A stretch of DNA of 43,885 bases from Propionicimonas sp. (GTDB lineage Bacteria > Actinomycetota > Actinomycetes > Propionibacteriales > Propionibacteriaceae), in NCBI GenBank assembly GCA_027492575.1, contig JAPUEM010000148.1, positions 1-43,885 on the forward strand, written 5' to 3'. Made by a program: the position numbers and the translations under genes. Under the pieces are notes generated by a model. The model saw only the letters and a program-made list of their open reading frames with translations. It did no database searches and had not been told where the DNA came from. This document shows positions 15,973 to 22,913 of the stretch, piece after piece (position 1 is the first letter of the stretch; each line of letters starts with the position of its first letter).

Positions 15973-17184
15973 CGTTCCTGGCCCGCTCCCGCGATCCCCG
16001 TGCTGCCCGCAGACGGCGGCGTTGTTCAGATTCTGGACAGCCGGTCCGGGATGCGAGTACCGGTGGCGCCCGGCGAGAAACTCGCTCGGGTCTACGCCTG
16101 CGGGATCACCCCCTACGACGCCACCCACCTCGGCCACGCCTTCACCTACCTCGCGGTCGACCTGCTCAACCGTGCGCTTGTCGACACCGGCCACCAGGTC
16201 CGGTACGCCCAGAACGTTACCGACGTGGACGATCCGCTGCTGGAGCGGGCGGATGCCACCGACACCGACTGGTGGGAGCTCGCGCAGGAGCAGACCGACC
16301 TCTTCCGCGCCGACATGGCCGCCCTGCGGGTGCTGCCCCCCGATCCCTTCCAAGGGGTGGTGGAAAGCCTGGGCCTGATCGGCGACTACCTGCGACGGTT
16401 GCTGGCCACCGGACGGGTCTACCAGGTCGACGACCCCGTCCATCCCGACTGGTACTGCGAGATGGCCGACGTCGACCTCGTCGGGCTGCCACCGGACGAG
16501 GCGCTGACCCTCTTCGCCGAACGCGGCGGCGACCCGGATCGTCCGGGCAAGCGGAATCCGCTGGACTGCCTGGTCTGGCGGGTGGCCCGTCCCGGCGAGC
16601 CAGCCTGGGAATCGCCGCTGGGCGAGGGACGCCCGGGCTGGCACATCGAGTGCACGGCCATCGCGGTCAACGCCCTCGGCGCGGCCTTCGACGTGCAGGC
16701 CGGTGGCAGCGACCTGGCCTTCCCGCACCACCCGATGTCGGCCGCGGAGGCCACCGCGATCACCGGCCGGCCATTCGCCCAGAGCTATCTGCATGCCGGC
16801 ATGGTCGGCTTCGACGGCGAGAAGATGAGCAAGTCCCGGGGCAACCTGGTCTTCGTCAGCAGCCTGCTCGCCGAGGGGTTCGACCCGATGGCTATCCGGC
16901 TGGCGCTGCTGGCCCACCACTACCGCGACGACTGGGAGTTCGGCTACCCCGAACTGGATGTCGCCCAGCGCCGCCTCGATCGCTGGCGCGCCGCGCTGGC
17001 CGCCCCTGCGGCTCCCGGCGCACCGGCTCTGCTGGCGGAGGTCCGGGCGGCCCTCCGCGACGATCTGGACGCCCCCCGCGCCCTGCTCGCGGTGGACGAG
17101 TGGGCGGTGGCGGCAGGGACGGGCGACCCGCTGGCGCCCGGGCAGGTGGCCGCCGTCCTGGACGCGCTGCTGGGCGTCCGCTGA
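15970..17184 (+). CDS. mshC: L-cysteine:1D-myo-inosityl 2-amino-2-deoxy-alpha-D-glucopyranoside ligase MshC
   Basis: This 404-aa enzyme uses ATP to join cysteine to GlcN-inositol in mycothiol synthesis. It is a CysRS homologue without the anticodon-binding domain. It shows the Zn-site Cys and HIGH-like motif in YACGITPYDATHLGHAFTY, a second ligand Cys in GWHIECTAIA, ligand His in DLAFPHHPMS, and KMSKSRGN. GTG 15970 is chosen because the product then begins MRSWPAPAIPVLP, matching the MshC family start; the open frame upstream from 15841 runs over the uppP start and is not conserved. Mycothiol confirms an actinobacterial host. Confidence 0.95.
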   Translation: MRSWPAPAIPVLPADGGVVQILDSRSGMRVPVAPGEKLARVYACGITPYDATHLGHAFTYLAVDLLNRALVDTGHQVRYAQNVTDVDDPLLERADATDTDWWELAQEQTDLFRADMAALRVLPPDPFQGVVESLGLIGDYLRRLLATGRVYQVDDPVHPDWYCEMADVDLVGLPPDEALTLFAERGGDPDRPGKRNPLDCLVWRVARPGEPAWESPLGEGRPGWHIECTAIAVNALGAAFDVQAGGSDLAFPHHPMSAAEATAITGRPFAQSYLHAGMVGFDGEKMSKSRGNLVFVSSLLAEGFDPMAIRLALLAHHYRDDWEFGYPELDVAQRRLDRWRAALAAPAAPGAPALLAEVRAALRDDLDAPRALLAVDEWAVAAGTGDPLAPGQVAAVLDALLGVR

Positions 17185-17193
17185 GCTGGGACC

Positions 17194-17232
17194 CTTCGAC
17201 AGGCTCTATTCCTCGTACCGCTGGCGCGGTAC
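17194..17232. repeat. CTTCGACAGGC element and adjoining hairpin after mshC
   Basis: CTTCGACAGGCTC (17194-17206) matches 12 of 13 bases with 40531-40543 between argR and argH, so it looks like one unit of an interspersed intergenic repeat. Next to it GTACCGC-TGGC-GCGGTAC (17215-17232) forms a perfect 7-bp stem. The stem lies 31 bases after the mshC stop and may stop transcription, though no T-tract follows. Confidence 0.5.
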
Positions 17233-17326
17233 TCGTCGAGACATCTGCGCGTTCACCCGCTGACGCGGCTGAGACGCTTGTCGTCTGGGATCGTCAACAC
17301 GGTCGGGCTCCCGCGGCGGGTCAGGT

Positions 17327-17341
17327 TAGGATGCCCCGGTG
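17327..17341 (+). promoter_or_regulatory. leaderless promoter -10 of hisE
   Basis: TAGGAT (17327-17332) is followed after 6 bases by GTG 17339. No ribosome binding site precedes the GTG. This is the same geometry as mshC and argC. Confidence 0.5.
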
Positions 17342-17605
17342 AGCAAATCCTTCGACGACCTCTTCGCCGAACTGTCGCACCGGGCGATCACCCGTCCGGA
17401 GGGTTCCGGGACGGTCCGCGCCCTCGACGCCGGCGTCCACGCGATCGGGAAGAAGATCGTCGAGGAGGCCGCCGAGGTGTGGATGGCCGCCGAGTACCAG
17501 TCGAAGGAGCAGGCCGCCGAGGAGATCAGCCAGCTGATCTACCACCTGCAGGTGCTGATGCTGGCCCTGGGCCTGGAACCCGAAGACATCTACGACTACC
17601 TCTGA
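17339..17605 (+). CDS. hisE: phosphoribosyl-ATP pyrophosphatase HisE
   Basis: This 88-aa MazG-like helical enzyme hydrolyses phosphoribosyl-ATP to phosphoribosyl-AMP, step 2 of histidine synthesis. Typical motifs are [20 protein letters not shown], then [13 protein letters not shown] (metal-binding acidic residues) and [14 protein letters not shown]. It is a stand-alone HisE (not fused to HisI), as in other actinobacteria, and lies 25 bases upstream of hisG. Confidence 0.95.
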   Translation: MSKSFDDLFAELSHRAITRPEGSGTVRALDAGVHAIGKKIVEEAAEVWMAAEYQSKEQAAEEISQLIYHLQVLMLALGLEPEDIYDYL

Positions 17606-17630
17606 CAAACCACGCACGACTGGGAATGAA

Positions 17631-18476
17631 TTGCTGAAGATCGCCGTCCCCAACAAGGGCTCGCTGGCCGAATCCGCCTCCGGAATGCTGCGCGAGGCCG
17701 GCTACCGGCAGCGCCACGACCCCAAGGAACTCGTCCTGGTCGACGAGGCCAACGGCGTCGAGTTCTACTACCTGCGCCCGCGGGATATCGCGGTCTACGT
17801 GGGGGAGGGCACCCTCGATCTGGGCATCACCGGACGGGACATGCTGCTCGACTCCGGAGCCGACGCCCAGGAGGTGCTCGCCCTCGGTTTCGGCGCCACC
17901 CGGTTCCGGTTCGCCGCCCCCGGTGGGAAGCTGATGGGGGTCTCCGATCTCTCCGGCAAGCGGATCGCGACCTCCTACCCGGGGCTGGTCGCCGCCCACC
18001 TCGAGCGCGCCGGCGTGACCGCCCGGCTGATCAAGCTCGACGGAGCCGTGGAGAGCTCGATCCGGCTCGGCGTCGCGGACGTGATCGCCGATGTCGTCGA
18101 GACCGGCACGACGCTGCGGCGCGCCGGGCTGGAGCTCTTCGGCGAGTCGATCCTGGAATCCGAGGCGATCCTCATCCAGCGCGCGGAGACCCCGGCGCCC
18201 GACGGCCTCGACCAGCTGCGCCGCCGGCTGGACGGCGTCATCGCCGCCCGCAACTACCTGATGATCGACTACAACGTGGCCGAGGCGAACCTGACCGCGG
18301 CCTGCGCGATCACCCCGGGCATCGACTCGCCCACCGTCTCCCCGCTGGCCAAGGCCGGCTGGGTGGCCGTGCGCGCGATGATCCCGCGGGAGAACGCGCA
18401 GCGGATCATGGACGAGCTGTGGACGGCCGGCGCCGACGGCATCCTGGTCACCGCCATCCACGCCTGCCGGATCTAG
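17631..18476 (+). CDS. hisG: ATP phosphoribosyltransferase HisG (long form)
   Basis: This enzyme couples ATP and PRPP, the first and feedback-controlled step of histidine synthesis. The 281-aa length and the C-terminal ACT-like domain (about residues 210-281, AEANLTAACAITPGIDSPTV) mark the long, histidine-inhibited HisG that works as a homohexamer without HisZ. The catalytic half starts KIAVPNKGSLAESASGML, and the PRPP loop is DVVETGTTLRRAGL. The start appears to be TTG 17631, behind GGGAATGAA; it could not be moved to an ATG without losing the conserved beginning. Confidence 0.96.
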   Translation: MLKIAVPNKGSLAESASGMLREAGYRQRHDPKELVLVDEANGVEFYYLRPRDIAVYVGEGTLDLGITGRDMLLDSGADAQEVLALGFGATRFRFAAPGGKLMGVSDLSGKRIATSYPGLVAAHLERAGVTARLIKLDGAVESSIRLGVADVIADVVETGTTLRRAGLELFGESILESEAILIQRAETPAPDGLDQLRRRLDGVIAARNYLMIDYNVAEANLTAACAITPGIDSPTVSPLAKAGWVAVRAMIPRENAQRIMDELWTAGADGILVTAIHACRI

Positions 18477-18482
18477 GCGCCC

Positions 18483-18911
18483 ATGACGCGGGCGTACTAC
18501 CCCCGGGTCACCACGCTGACCGCGATCGGCCTGTCGGTGGTGCTCCTGATCGCTGCCTGGGTGGGCTGGCAGGCGCTGCCGCCGGACATCCAGGAGCTCT
18601 TCAACGGCGCCCAGGTCGCCACCCTGGTGCTGTTCATCCTGGTGATGCTGGGCATGATGCTCGGCATCGGGCTGAGCAACGTCCGCGCCGACGACGAGGG
18701 CCTGCTGATCCGCAACGGACTGCGCACCCACCGGATCGGCTGGCAGCAGATCGAGGGCTTCCGGTTCACCGCCCACGACCCCTGGGCCTACGTCCTCTTC
18801 GAGGAGGATCCGGGCAGCCGTCCGCTGATGGCCGTGCAGCGAGTGGACGGCGAGCGCGCCCGCAGCTTCGTCGGCGAGCTGACCGCCGCCTGGAAGGCGA
18901 ACCGGTCATGA
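18483..18911 (+). CDS. PH domain-containing membrane protein
   Basis: This 142-aa protein has two N-terminal membrane helices (about residues 10-32 and 43-64, rich in Leu/Val/Met) followed by a small bacterial PH-like domain (RADDEGLLIRNGLRTHRIGW, then QQIEGFRFTAHDPWAYVLFE). Such proteins commonly follow hisG in actinobacteria; their role is unknown. ATG 18483 lies 6 bases after the hisG stop, and its TGA overlaps the next ATG. Confidence 0.8.
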   Translation: MTRAYYPRVTTLTAIGLSVVLLIAAWVGWQALPPDIQELFNGAQVATLVLFILVMLGMMLGIGLSNVRADDEGLLIRNGLRTHRIGWQQIEGFRFTAHDPWAYVLFEEDPGSRPLMAVQRVDGERARSFVGELTAAWKANRS

Positions 18912-19396
18912 GGCAGCTGGGCAGCCCGAACCAGGCCTTCGCCGGCGACCACGGCCACGCCGACCCGCAGGTGCGCGTCGCCCTCGCCCAAGCCGCCGAC
19001 CACGAGGCCGGGTACCCCCGCGCCGTGGCCGCCCTGTGCACCGCGCGGCTGCTGCTGCCGATCGCCCCCGACCCGGACGGGGACCTCTCCGCCGTCCAGG
19101 TGACCGCCGCCGACGGCGGCATCGGGCTGCTCGCCTTCACCGGCCTGGACGCGCTGCTGGCGTGGAACCCGGCCGCCCGTCCTGTCCCGTGCACCCTGGA
19201 CGAGGTCGCCGCCACCGCCGTCGAGACCCGCGCCGCGGCAGTGGTGATCGACCTCGCCGGCCCAGCCCGGCTGGTCATCGAGGCCGACCTGATCGGTGAA
19301 CTCGCCCAGGGCCGCCGCCTGGTCGAGTTGCCGGACGGCGGCTTCGGCTGGCTCTACCGCGCCGCCGATGTGCCCGCGGACGGCGCCGCCTGCTAA
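18908..19396 (+). CDS. SseB family protein
   Basis: This 162-aa soluble protein has an SseB N-terminal-type fold: [40 protein letters not shown] and [20 protein letters not shown]. The family has no proven biochemical role in actinobacteria, where it frequently sits just upstream of infC. ATG 18908 overlaps the preceding stop (ATGA). The TAA at 19394-19396 is part of TAACAT, a possible -10 for the infC leader. Confidence 0.8.
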   Translation: MRQLGSPNQAFAGDHGHADPQVRVALAQAADHEAGYPRAVAALCTARLLLPIAPDPDGDLSAVQVTAADGGIGLLAFTGLDALLAWNPAARPVPCTLDEVAATAVETRAAAVVIDLAGPARLVIEADLIGELAQGRRLVELPDGGFGWLYRAADVPADGAAC

Positions 19397-19578
19397 CATG
19401 GCCGGGTCGGTCAGCTCAGGCTGGCCCAGCGAAGTGGAGTCCTGAACTCCCACCCAGGTGCCTGGCGGCGCCGGGTCGGTACGGCAGCCCGATTCGGGTT
19501 GCCCGATTTCAGGGTCTCCGCATGCGCGGGGGCCCTTCTGCTTTCACCGACGCCAACCCGGATTCCTTTGGAGGACTC
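19393..19578 (+). promoter_or_regulatory. infC promoter and structured 5' leader
   Basis: TGC-TAACAT (extended -10 type, 19390-19398) would start a leader of about 170 bases. Two hairpins can be drawn: GGCAGCCCG-ATT-CGGGTTGCC (19483-19503, one G-T pair) and the terminator-like stem listed separately. Leaders of infC-rpmI-rplT operons are known sites of feedback by ribosomal protein L20 or of attenuation in other bacteria. Whether this leader belongs to a described class cannot be judged by eye. Confidence 0.5.
19512..19545 (+). terminator. terminator-like hairpin in the infC leader
   Basis: GGGTCTCCGC (19512-19521), loop ATGC, and GCGGGGGCCC (19526-19535) pair over 10 bp (two G-T pairs), followed by TTCTGCTTTC. 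This resembles an intrinsic terminator placed about 40 bases before the infC start, suggesting premature termination control. Confidence 0.5.
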
Positions 19579-20268
19579 ATCAGCACTGAACCGCGTATCA
19601 ACGAACGCATCGGAGTACCCGAGGTGCGCCTGGTCGGCCCTGCCGGCGAACAGGTCGGCATCGTTCGGATCGAGGATGCCCTGCGCCTGGCCCGCGAGGC
19701 CGATCTCGACCTGGTCGAGGTGGCGCCGATGGCGCGTCCCCCGGTCGCCAAGCTCATGGACTACGGCAAGTTCAAATACGAGGCAGCCCAGAAGGCGCGC
19801 GAATCGCGCCGCAACCAGACCAACACCGTCATCAAAGAGATGAAGCTGCGGCCCAAGATCGACAGCCACGACTACGAGACCAAGAAGGGTCACGTCGTGC
19901 GCTTCCTCAAGGCCGGCGACAAGGTGAAGATCACGATCATGTTCCGGGGCCGCGAGCAGAGCCGTCCCGAACTCGGCTTCAACCTGCTGAAGAAGCTGGC
20001 CGATGACGTCGCCGAAGACGGTTTCATCGAGTCCGCGCCCAAGCAGGATGGCCGCAACATGCTGATGGTGCTCTCGCCGACCCGCAAGAAGACCGAGGCC
20101 AAGGTCGAGGTGGAGGCCGCCAAGGCCGCCCGGGCCGCCTCCCGCGAGGCCGCCGCCGAGGCCGAGCGCAATGAGCAGGCTGAGCTGCGCGCCGCGCACG
20201 CCTCGGTCGCCGCACCGAAGAAGAAGCGGGGTCCCGCCGACAACATGGACCCCGACATCGAGCTGTAG
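19579..20268 (+). CDS. infC: translation initiation factor IF-3
   Basis: IF-3 binds the 30S subunit, blocks 50S joining and monitors start codon and initiator tRNA. The N domain begins [20 protein letters not shown], the linker and [24 protein letters not shown] region follows, and the C domain contains [20 protein letters not shown]. The C-terminal tail (about 175-229) is Ala/Glu/Lys-rich and longer than the E. coli protein, as common in actinobacteria. The start is judged to be ATC 19579, because TTTGGAGGA lies just before it and conserved homology starts there. The only upstream ATG (19522) lies in the loop of the terminator hairpin. 229 aa. Confidence 0.93.
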   Translation: MSTEPRINERIGVPEVRLVGPAGEQVGIVRIEDALRLAREADLDLVEVAPMARPPVAKLMDYGKFKYEAAQKARESRRNQTNTVIKEMKLRPKIDSHDYETKKGHVVRFLKAGDKVKITIMFRGREQSRPELGFNLLKKLADDVAEDGFIESAPKQDGRNMLMVLSPTRKKTEAKVEVEAAKAARAASREAAAEAERNEQAELRAAHASVAAPKKKRGPADNMDPDIEL

Positions 20269-20289
20269 TAATCAGGAGAAAGAGACACC

Positions 20290-20493
20290 ATGCCCAAGAT
20301 GAAGACCCATTCCGGTGCCAAGAAGCGCTTCCGCGTGACCGGCTCCGGCAAGGTGATGCACCGCCAGGCCGGCAAGATGCACCTCAACGAGCACAAGCCG
20401 ACCAGCCGCACCCGTCGCATCGACGGCGACGCCGTGGTGGCCAAGGGCGATGCCAAGAAGGCGAAGCGTCTCCTCGCCGGCTACACCAAGTAA
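20290..20493 (+). CDS. rpmI: 50S ribosomal protein bL35
   Basis: This 67-aa, very basic 50S protein shows the family start [20 protein letters not shown] and the ending [14 protein letters not shown]. The ribosome binding site is AGGAGAAAGAG before ATG 20290. It is the middle gene of infC-rpmI-rplT, which are produced from one transcript. Confidence 0.98.
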   Translation: MPKMKTHSGAKKRFRVTGSGKVMHRQAGKMHLNEHKPTSRTRRIDGDAVVAKGDAKKAKRLLAGYTK

Positions 20494-20522
20494 CCCCCGA
20501 TCGATTCTTCAAGGAGTAAGTC

Positions 20523-20888
20523 ATGGCACGAGTGAAGCGCGCAGTCAATGCGCAGAAGAAGCGTCGCGAGGTTCTGGAGCAGGCGTCCGGCTACCGCGGT
20601 CAGCGGTCCCGGCTCTACCGCAAGGCCAAGGAGCAGCTGCTCCACAGCTACACCTACGCCTACCGGGATCGCCGCGCCCGCAAGGGTGACTTCCGCGCCC
20701 TGTGGATCCAGCGGATCAACGCCGCCGCCCGCGAGCAGGGCATCACCTACAACCGATTTATCAACGGCCTGAAGAACGCCGGAGTCGAGGTGGATCGCAA
20801 GATCATGGCCGAACTGGCCGTCTCGGATCCGACCGCGTTCGCCGCGCTGGTCGAGATCGCCAAAGCCAACCAGACTCAAGCAGCCTGA
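20523..20888 (+). CDS. rplT: 50S ribosomal protein bL20
   Basis: This 121-aa, early-assembly 23S rRNA-binding protein begins [20 protein letters not shown] and contains [20 protein letters not shown] and [20 protein letters not shown]. The ribosome binding site is AAGGAGTAAGTC. In other bacteria L20 represses its own operon through the infC/rpmI leader. A strong hairpin follows the gene. Confidence 0.98.
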   Translation: MARVKRAVNAQKKRREVLEQASGYRGQRSRLYRKAKEQLLHSYTYAYRDRRARKGDFRALWIQRINAAAREQGITYNRFINGLKNAGVEVDRKIMAELAVSDPTAFAALVEIAKANQTQAA

Positions 20889-20903
20889 TTCGCTCACCAC
20901 TTC

Positions 20904-20935
20904 TCCAGCGCGGCCCCTACCCGGGCCGCGCTGGA
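20904..20935 (+). terminator. strong hairpin after rplT
   Basis: TCCAGCGCGGCCC (20904-20916), loop CTACCC, GGGCCGCGCTGGA (20923-20935): 13 perfect base pairs, 15 bases after the rplT stop. There is no T-tract, as for many actinobacterial terminators. It may partly separate the ribosomal genes from the methylase-pheST genes. Confidence 0.6.
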
Positions 20936-20961
20936 ACCAATTGCCCAGGAGGTGTGTGTCG

Positions 20962-21828
20962 ATGACCGCCGCGCCCATCGAACTGCCCGAGCCCAGCCAG
21001 GCCACCCTGCGGGCTGCCCGCGCCCTGCAGCGGCGTGCCGCGCGCAAGGAGGCCGGCAAGTTCCTGGTGGAAGGACGTCAGGCCGTCCGGGAGGCGCTGG
21101 CCGTCCCCGGAGTGGTGTCCGAGGTCTACTTCCGCTGGGACGCGGTGCTGGCCAATACCGACCTGCTGGACGCCACCAAGGCGGCCGGGGTGCCGTACTA
21201 CGCGGTCAGCGAGCAGAACCTGGCGACCATCACCGACACGGTCACCCCGCAAGGGGTGGTGGCGGTGGCGCACGCGATCGACGTCCCGCTCACCACAGTG
21301 CTCTACAAGAAGCAGCCCAAGCCGGACAAGCAGCCCAAGAAGAAGCACCGCCGCAAGAACGTCTCGCTGGTGGTGATCTGCGCCCAGGTCCGCGATCCGG
21401 GCAATGCCGGGACGGTGATCCGCTGCGCGGACGCCTTCGGCGCCGACGCGGTGATTCTGAGTTCGGATTCGGTCGAGGTGTACAACCCCAAGACCGTCCG
21501 GGCTTCCGTGGGCAGCCTCTTCCATCTGCCGATCGTGGTGGGGGTCGATCTGGCTGAGGCGATCGCCTCCTGCCGCGAGGCGGGGATGCAGATCTTCGCC
21601 ACCGACGGCGCCTCCGGCACCGACCTCACCGACCTGGACGCCGACCTCGACAAGCCCACCGCCTGGGTGATGGGCAACGAATCCTGGGGGCTGCCGGTGG
21701 AGCATCTGGAACTGGCCGACCGGACGGTCGCGGTGCCGATCTACGGGCATGCTGAAAGCCTCAATCTGGCGACCGCCGCGGCGGTCTGCCTGTACGCCAG
21801 CGCGAGCGCGCAGCGGGCGTCGAACTGA
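20962..21828 (+). CDS. SpoU/TrmH family RNA 2'-O-methyltransferase
   Basis: This 288-aa SPOUT-fold rRNA/tRNA ribose methylase is of the TsnR/RlmB type. The N-terminal substrate-binding domain (about 15-105) contains KFLVEGRQAVREAL. The trefoil-knot domain shows motif 1 DPGNAGTVIRCADAFGAD, motif 2 VMGNESWGL and motif 3 VPIYGHAESLNLATAAAVCL. A lysine-rich segment (KKQPKPDKQPKKKHRRKN, about 115-132) is inserted between the two domains and is unusual. ATG 20962 follows GGAGG by 9 bases; an in-frame TTG at 20941 is rejected. A gene of this family between rplT and pheS is common in bacteria. The target nucleotide is unknown. Confidence 0.9.
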   Translation: MTAAPIELPEPSQATLRAARALQRRAARKEAGKFLVEGRQAVREALAVPGVVSEVYFRWDAVLANTDLLDATKAAGVPYYAVSEQNLATITDTVTPQGVVAVAHAIDVPLTTVLYKKQPKPDKQPKKKHRRKNVSLVVICAQVRDPGNAGTVIRCADAFGADAVILSSDSVEVYNPKTVRASVGSLFHLPIVVGVDLAEAIASCREAGMQIFATDGASGTDLTDLDADLDKPTAWVMGNESWGLPVEHLELADRTVAVPIYGHAESLNLATAAAVCLYASASAQRASN

Positions 21829-21839
21829 AAGGACGACCC

Positions 21840-22913
21840 ATGGCGCTGGACGAAGCGTCCATCGGCGGATTGGTTGCGCAGGCGCTGGACGCCTTCGCGT
21901 CCGCCACCTCGACCGCCGAGCTGAAGCAGGCCCGGCTCGCCCATATCGGCGAGCGGTCGGGCCTGGGCCTGGCCAACCGCGAGATCGGCAGCCTGCCCGG
22001 CCCGGAGCGCAAGGACGCCGGCCAGCGGCTCGGCGCCGCCCGCGCCCGGGTCGCCGAGGCGTTTTCCGCCCGGGAGGCGGAGGTCGAGGCGGCCGAGCTG
22101 GAGCGCGTCCTGGTCGAGGAGCGGATCGACGTCACACTGCCGGTCGAACTCGGCCCGCAGGGCGCCCCGCACCCGATCACCGCCCTGATGGACCAGCTCT
22201 CCGACGTCTTCGTCGCGATGGGCTGGGAGATCGCCGAAGGTCCGGAGGCCGAGGGGGAGTGGCTGAACTTCGACGCCCTCAACACCGGCCCCGACCACCC
22301 GGCGCGCGCCACCAGCGACACCCTCTTCGTCGAGCCGCTCGACCACCACGTGGTGCTGCGCACCCAGACCTCGCCGGTGCAGATCCGCGCTCTGCTGGAG
22401 CGTCCGCTGCCGGTCTACATCGTCTGCCCCGGCAAGGTGTATCGCGCCGACGAGTTCGACGCCACCCACGTCCCGGTCTTCCACCAGATCGAGGGACTGG
22501 TCGTCGACAAGGGGATCTCCCTGGCGCACCTGAAGGGCACCCTCGACCACCTGGCCCGCTCCATGTTCGGCGAGGATGTCGAGACCCGGATGCGTCCCCA
22601 CTTCTTCCCGTTCACCGAACCCTCGGCCGAGGTCGACCTGCAGTGCTTCGTCTGCCACGGGGCCTCGGTGGGTGACCCCGAGAACCCGTGCCGCACCTGC
22701 AAGTCGCAGGGCTGGATCGAGTGGGGCGGCTGCGGGGTGGTGAACCCGCGGGTGCTGGCCGCCTGCGGCATCGACACCGACGTCTACTCCGGCTTCGCTT
22801 TCGGCATGGGCATCGAGCGGACGCTGATGTTCCGCAACAATGCCGCCGACATGCGCGACATGGTGCAGGGCGACGTCCGGTTCAGCCGTTCACTGAAGGG
22901 AGTCGCGCGATGA
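21840..22913 (+). CDS. pheS: phenylalanine-tRNA ligase alpha subunit
   Basis: This 357-aa catalytic subunit of the (alpha-beta)2 PheRS charges tRNA-Phe. A coiled-coil N-terminal arm (about 1-95) binds tRNA. The class II core follows: PVYIVCPGKVYRADEFDATH with FHQIEGLVV (motif 2) and GFAFGMGIERTLMFRN (motif 3), ending DMRDMVQGDVRFSRS. ATG 21840 follows AAAGGACGACCC. Its stop overlaps the pheT ATG (ATGA). Confidence 0.97.
   Translation: MALDEASIGGLVAQALDAFASATSTAELKQARLAHIGERSGLGLANREIGSLPGPERKDAGQRLGAARARVAEAFSAREAEVEAAELERVLVEERIDVTLPVELGPQGAPHPITALMDQLSDVFVAMGWEIAEGPEAEGEWLNFDALNTGPDHPARATSDTLFVEPLDHHVVLRTQTSPVQIRALLERPLPVYIVCPGKVYRADEFDATHVPVFHQIEGLVVDKGISLAHLKGTLDHLARSMFGEDVETRMRPHFFPFTEPSAEVDLQCFVCHGASVGDPENPCRTCKSQGWIEWGGCGVVNPRVLAACGIDTDVYSGFAFGMGIERTLMFRNNAADMRDMVQGDVRFSRSLKGVAR

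Noticed and set aside
14092..16920. 942-codon open frame on the minus strand
   Set aside because: Only the last 323 codons are the aldo/keto reductase; the rest runs out of frame through uppP and antisense to mshC and reflects high GC.
19522..19524. ATG as start of infC
   Set aside because: It lies in the loop of a GC-rich terminator-like hairpin, has no ribosome binding site, and adds residues before the conserved IF-3 start.
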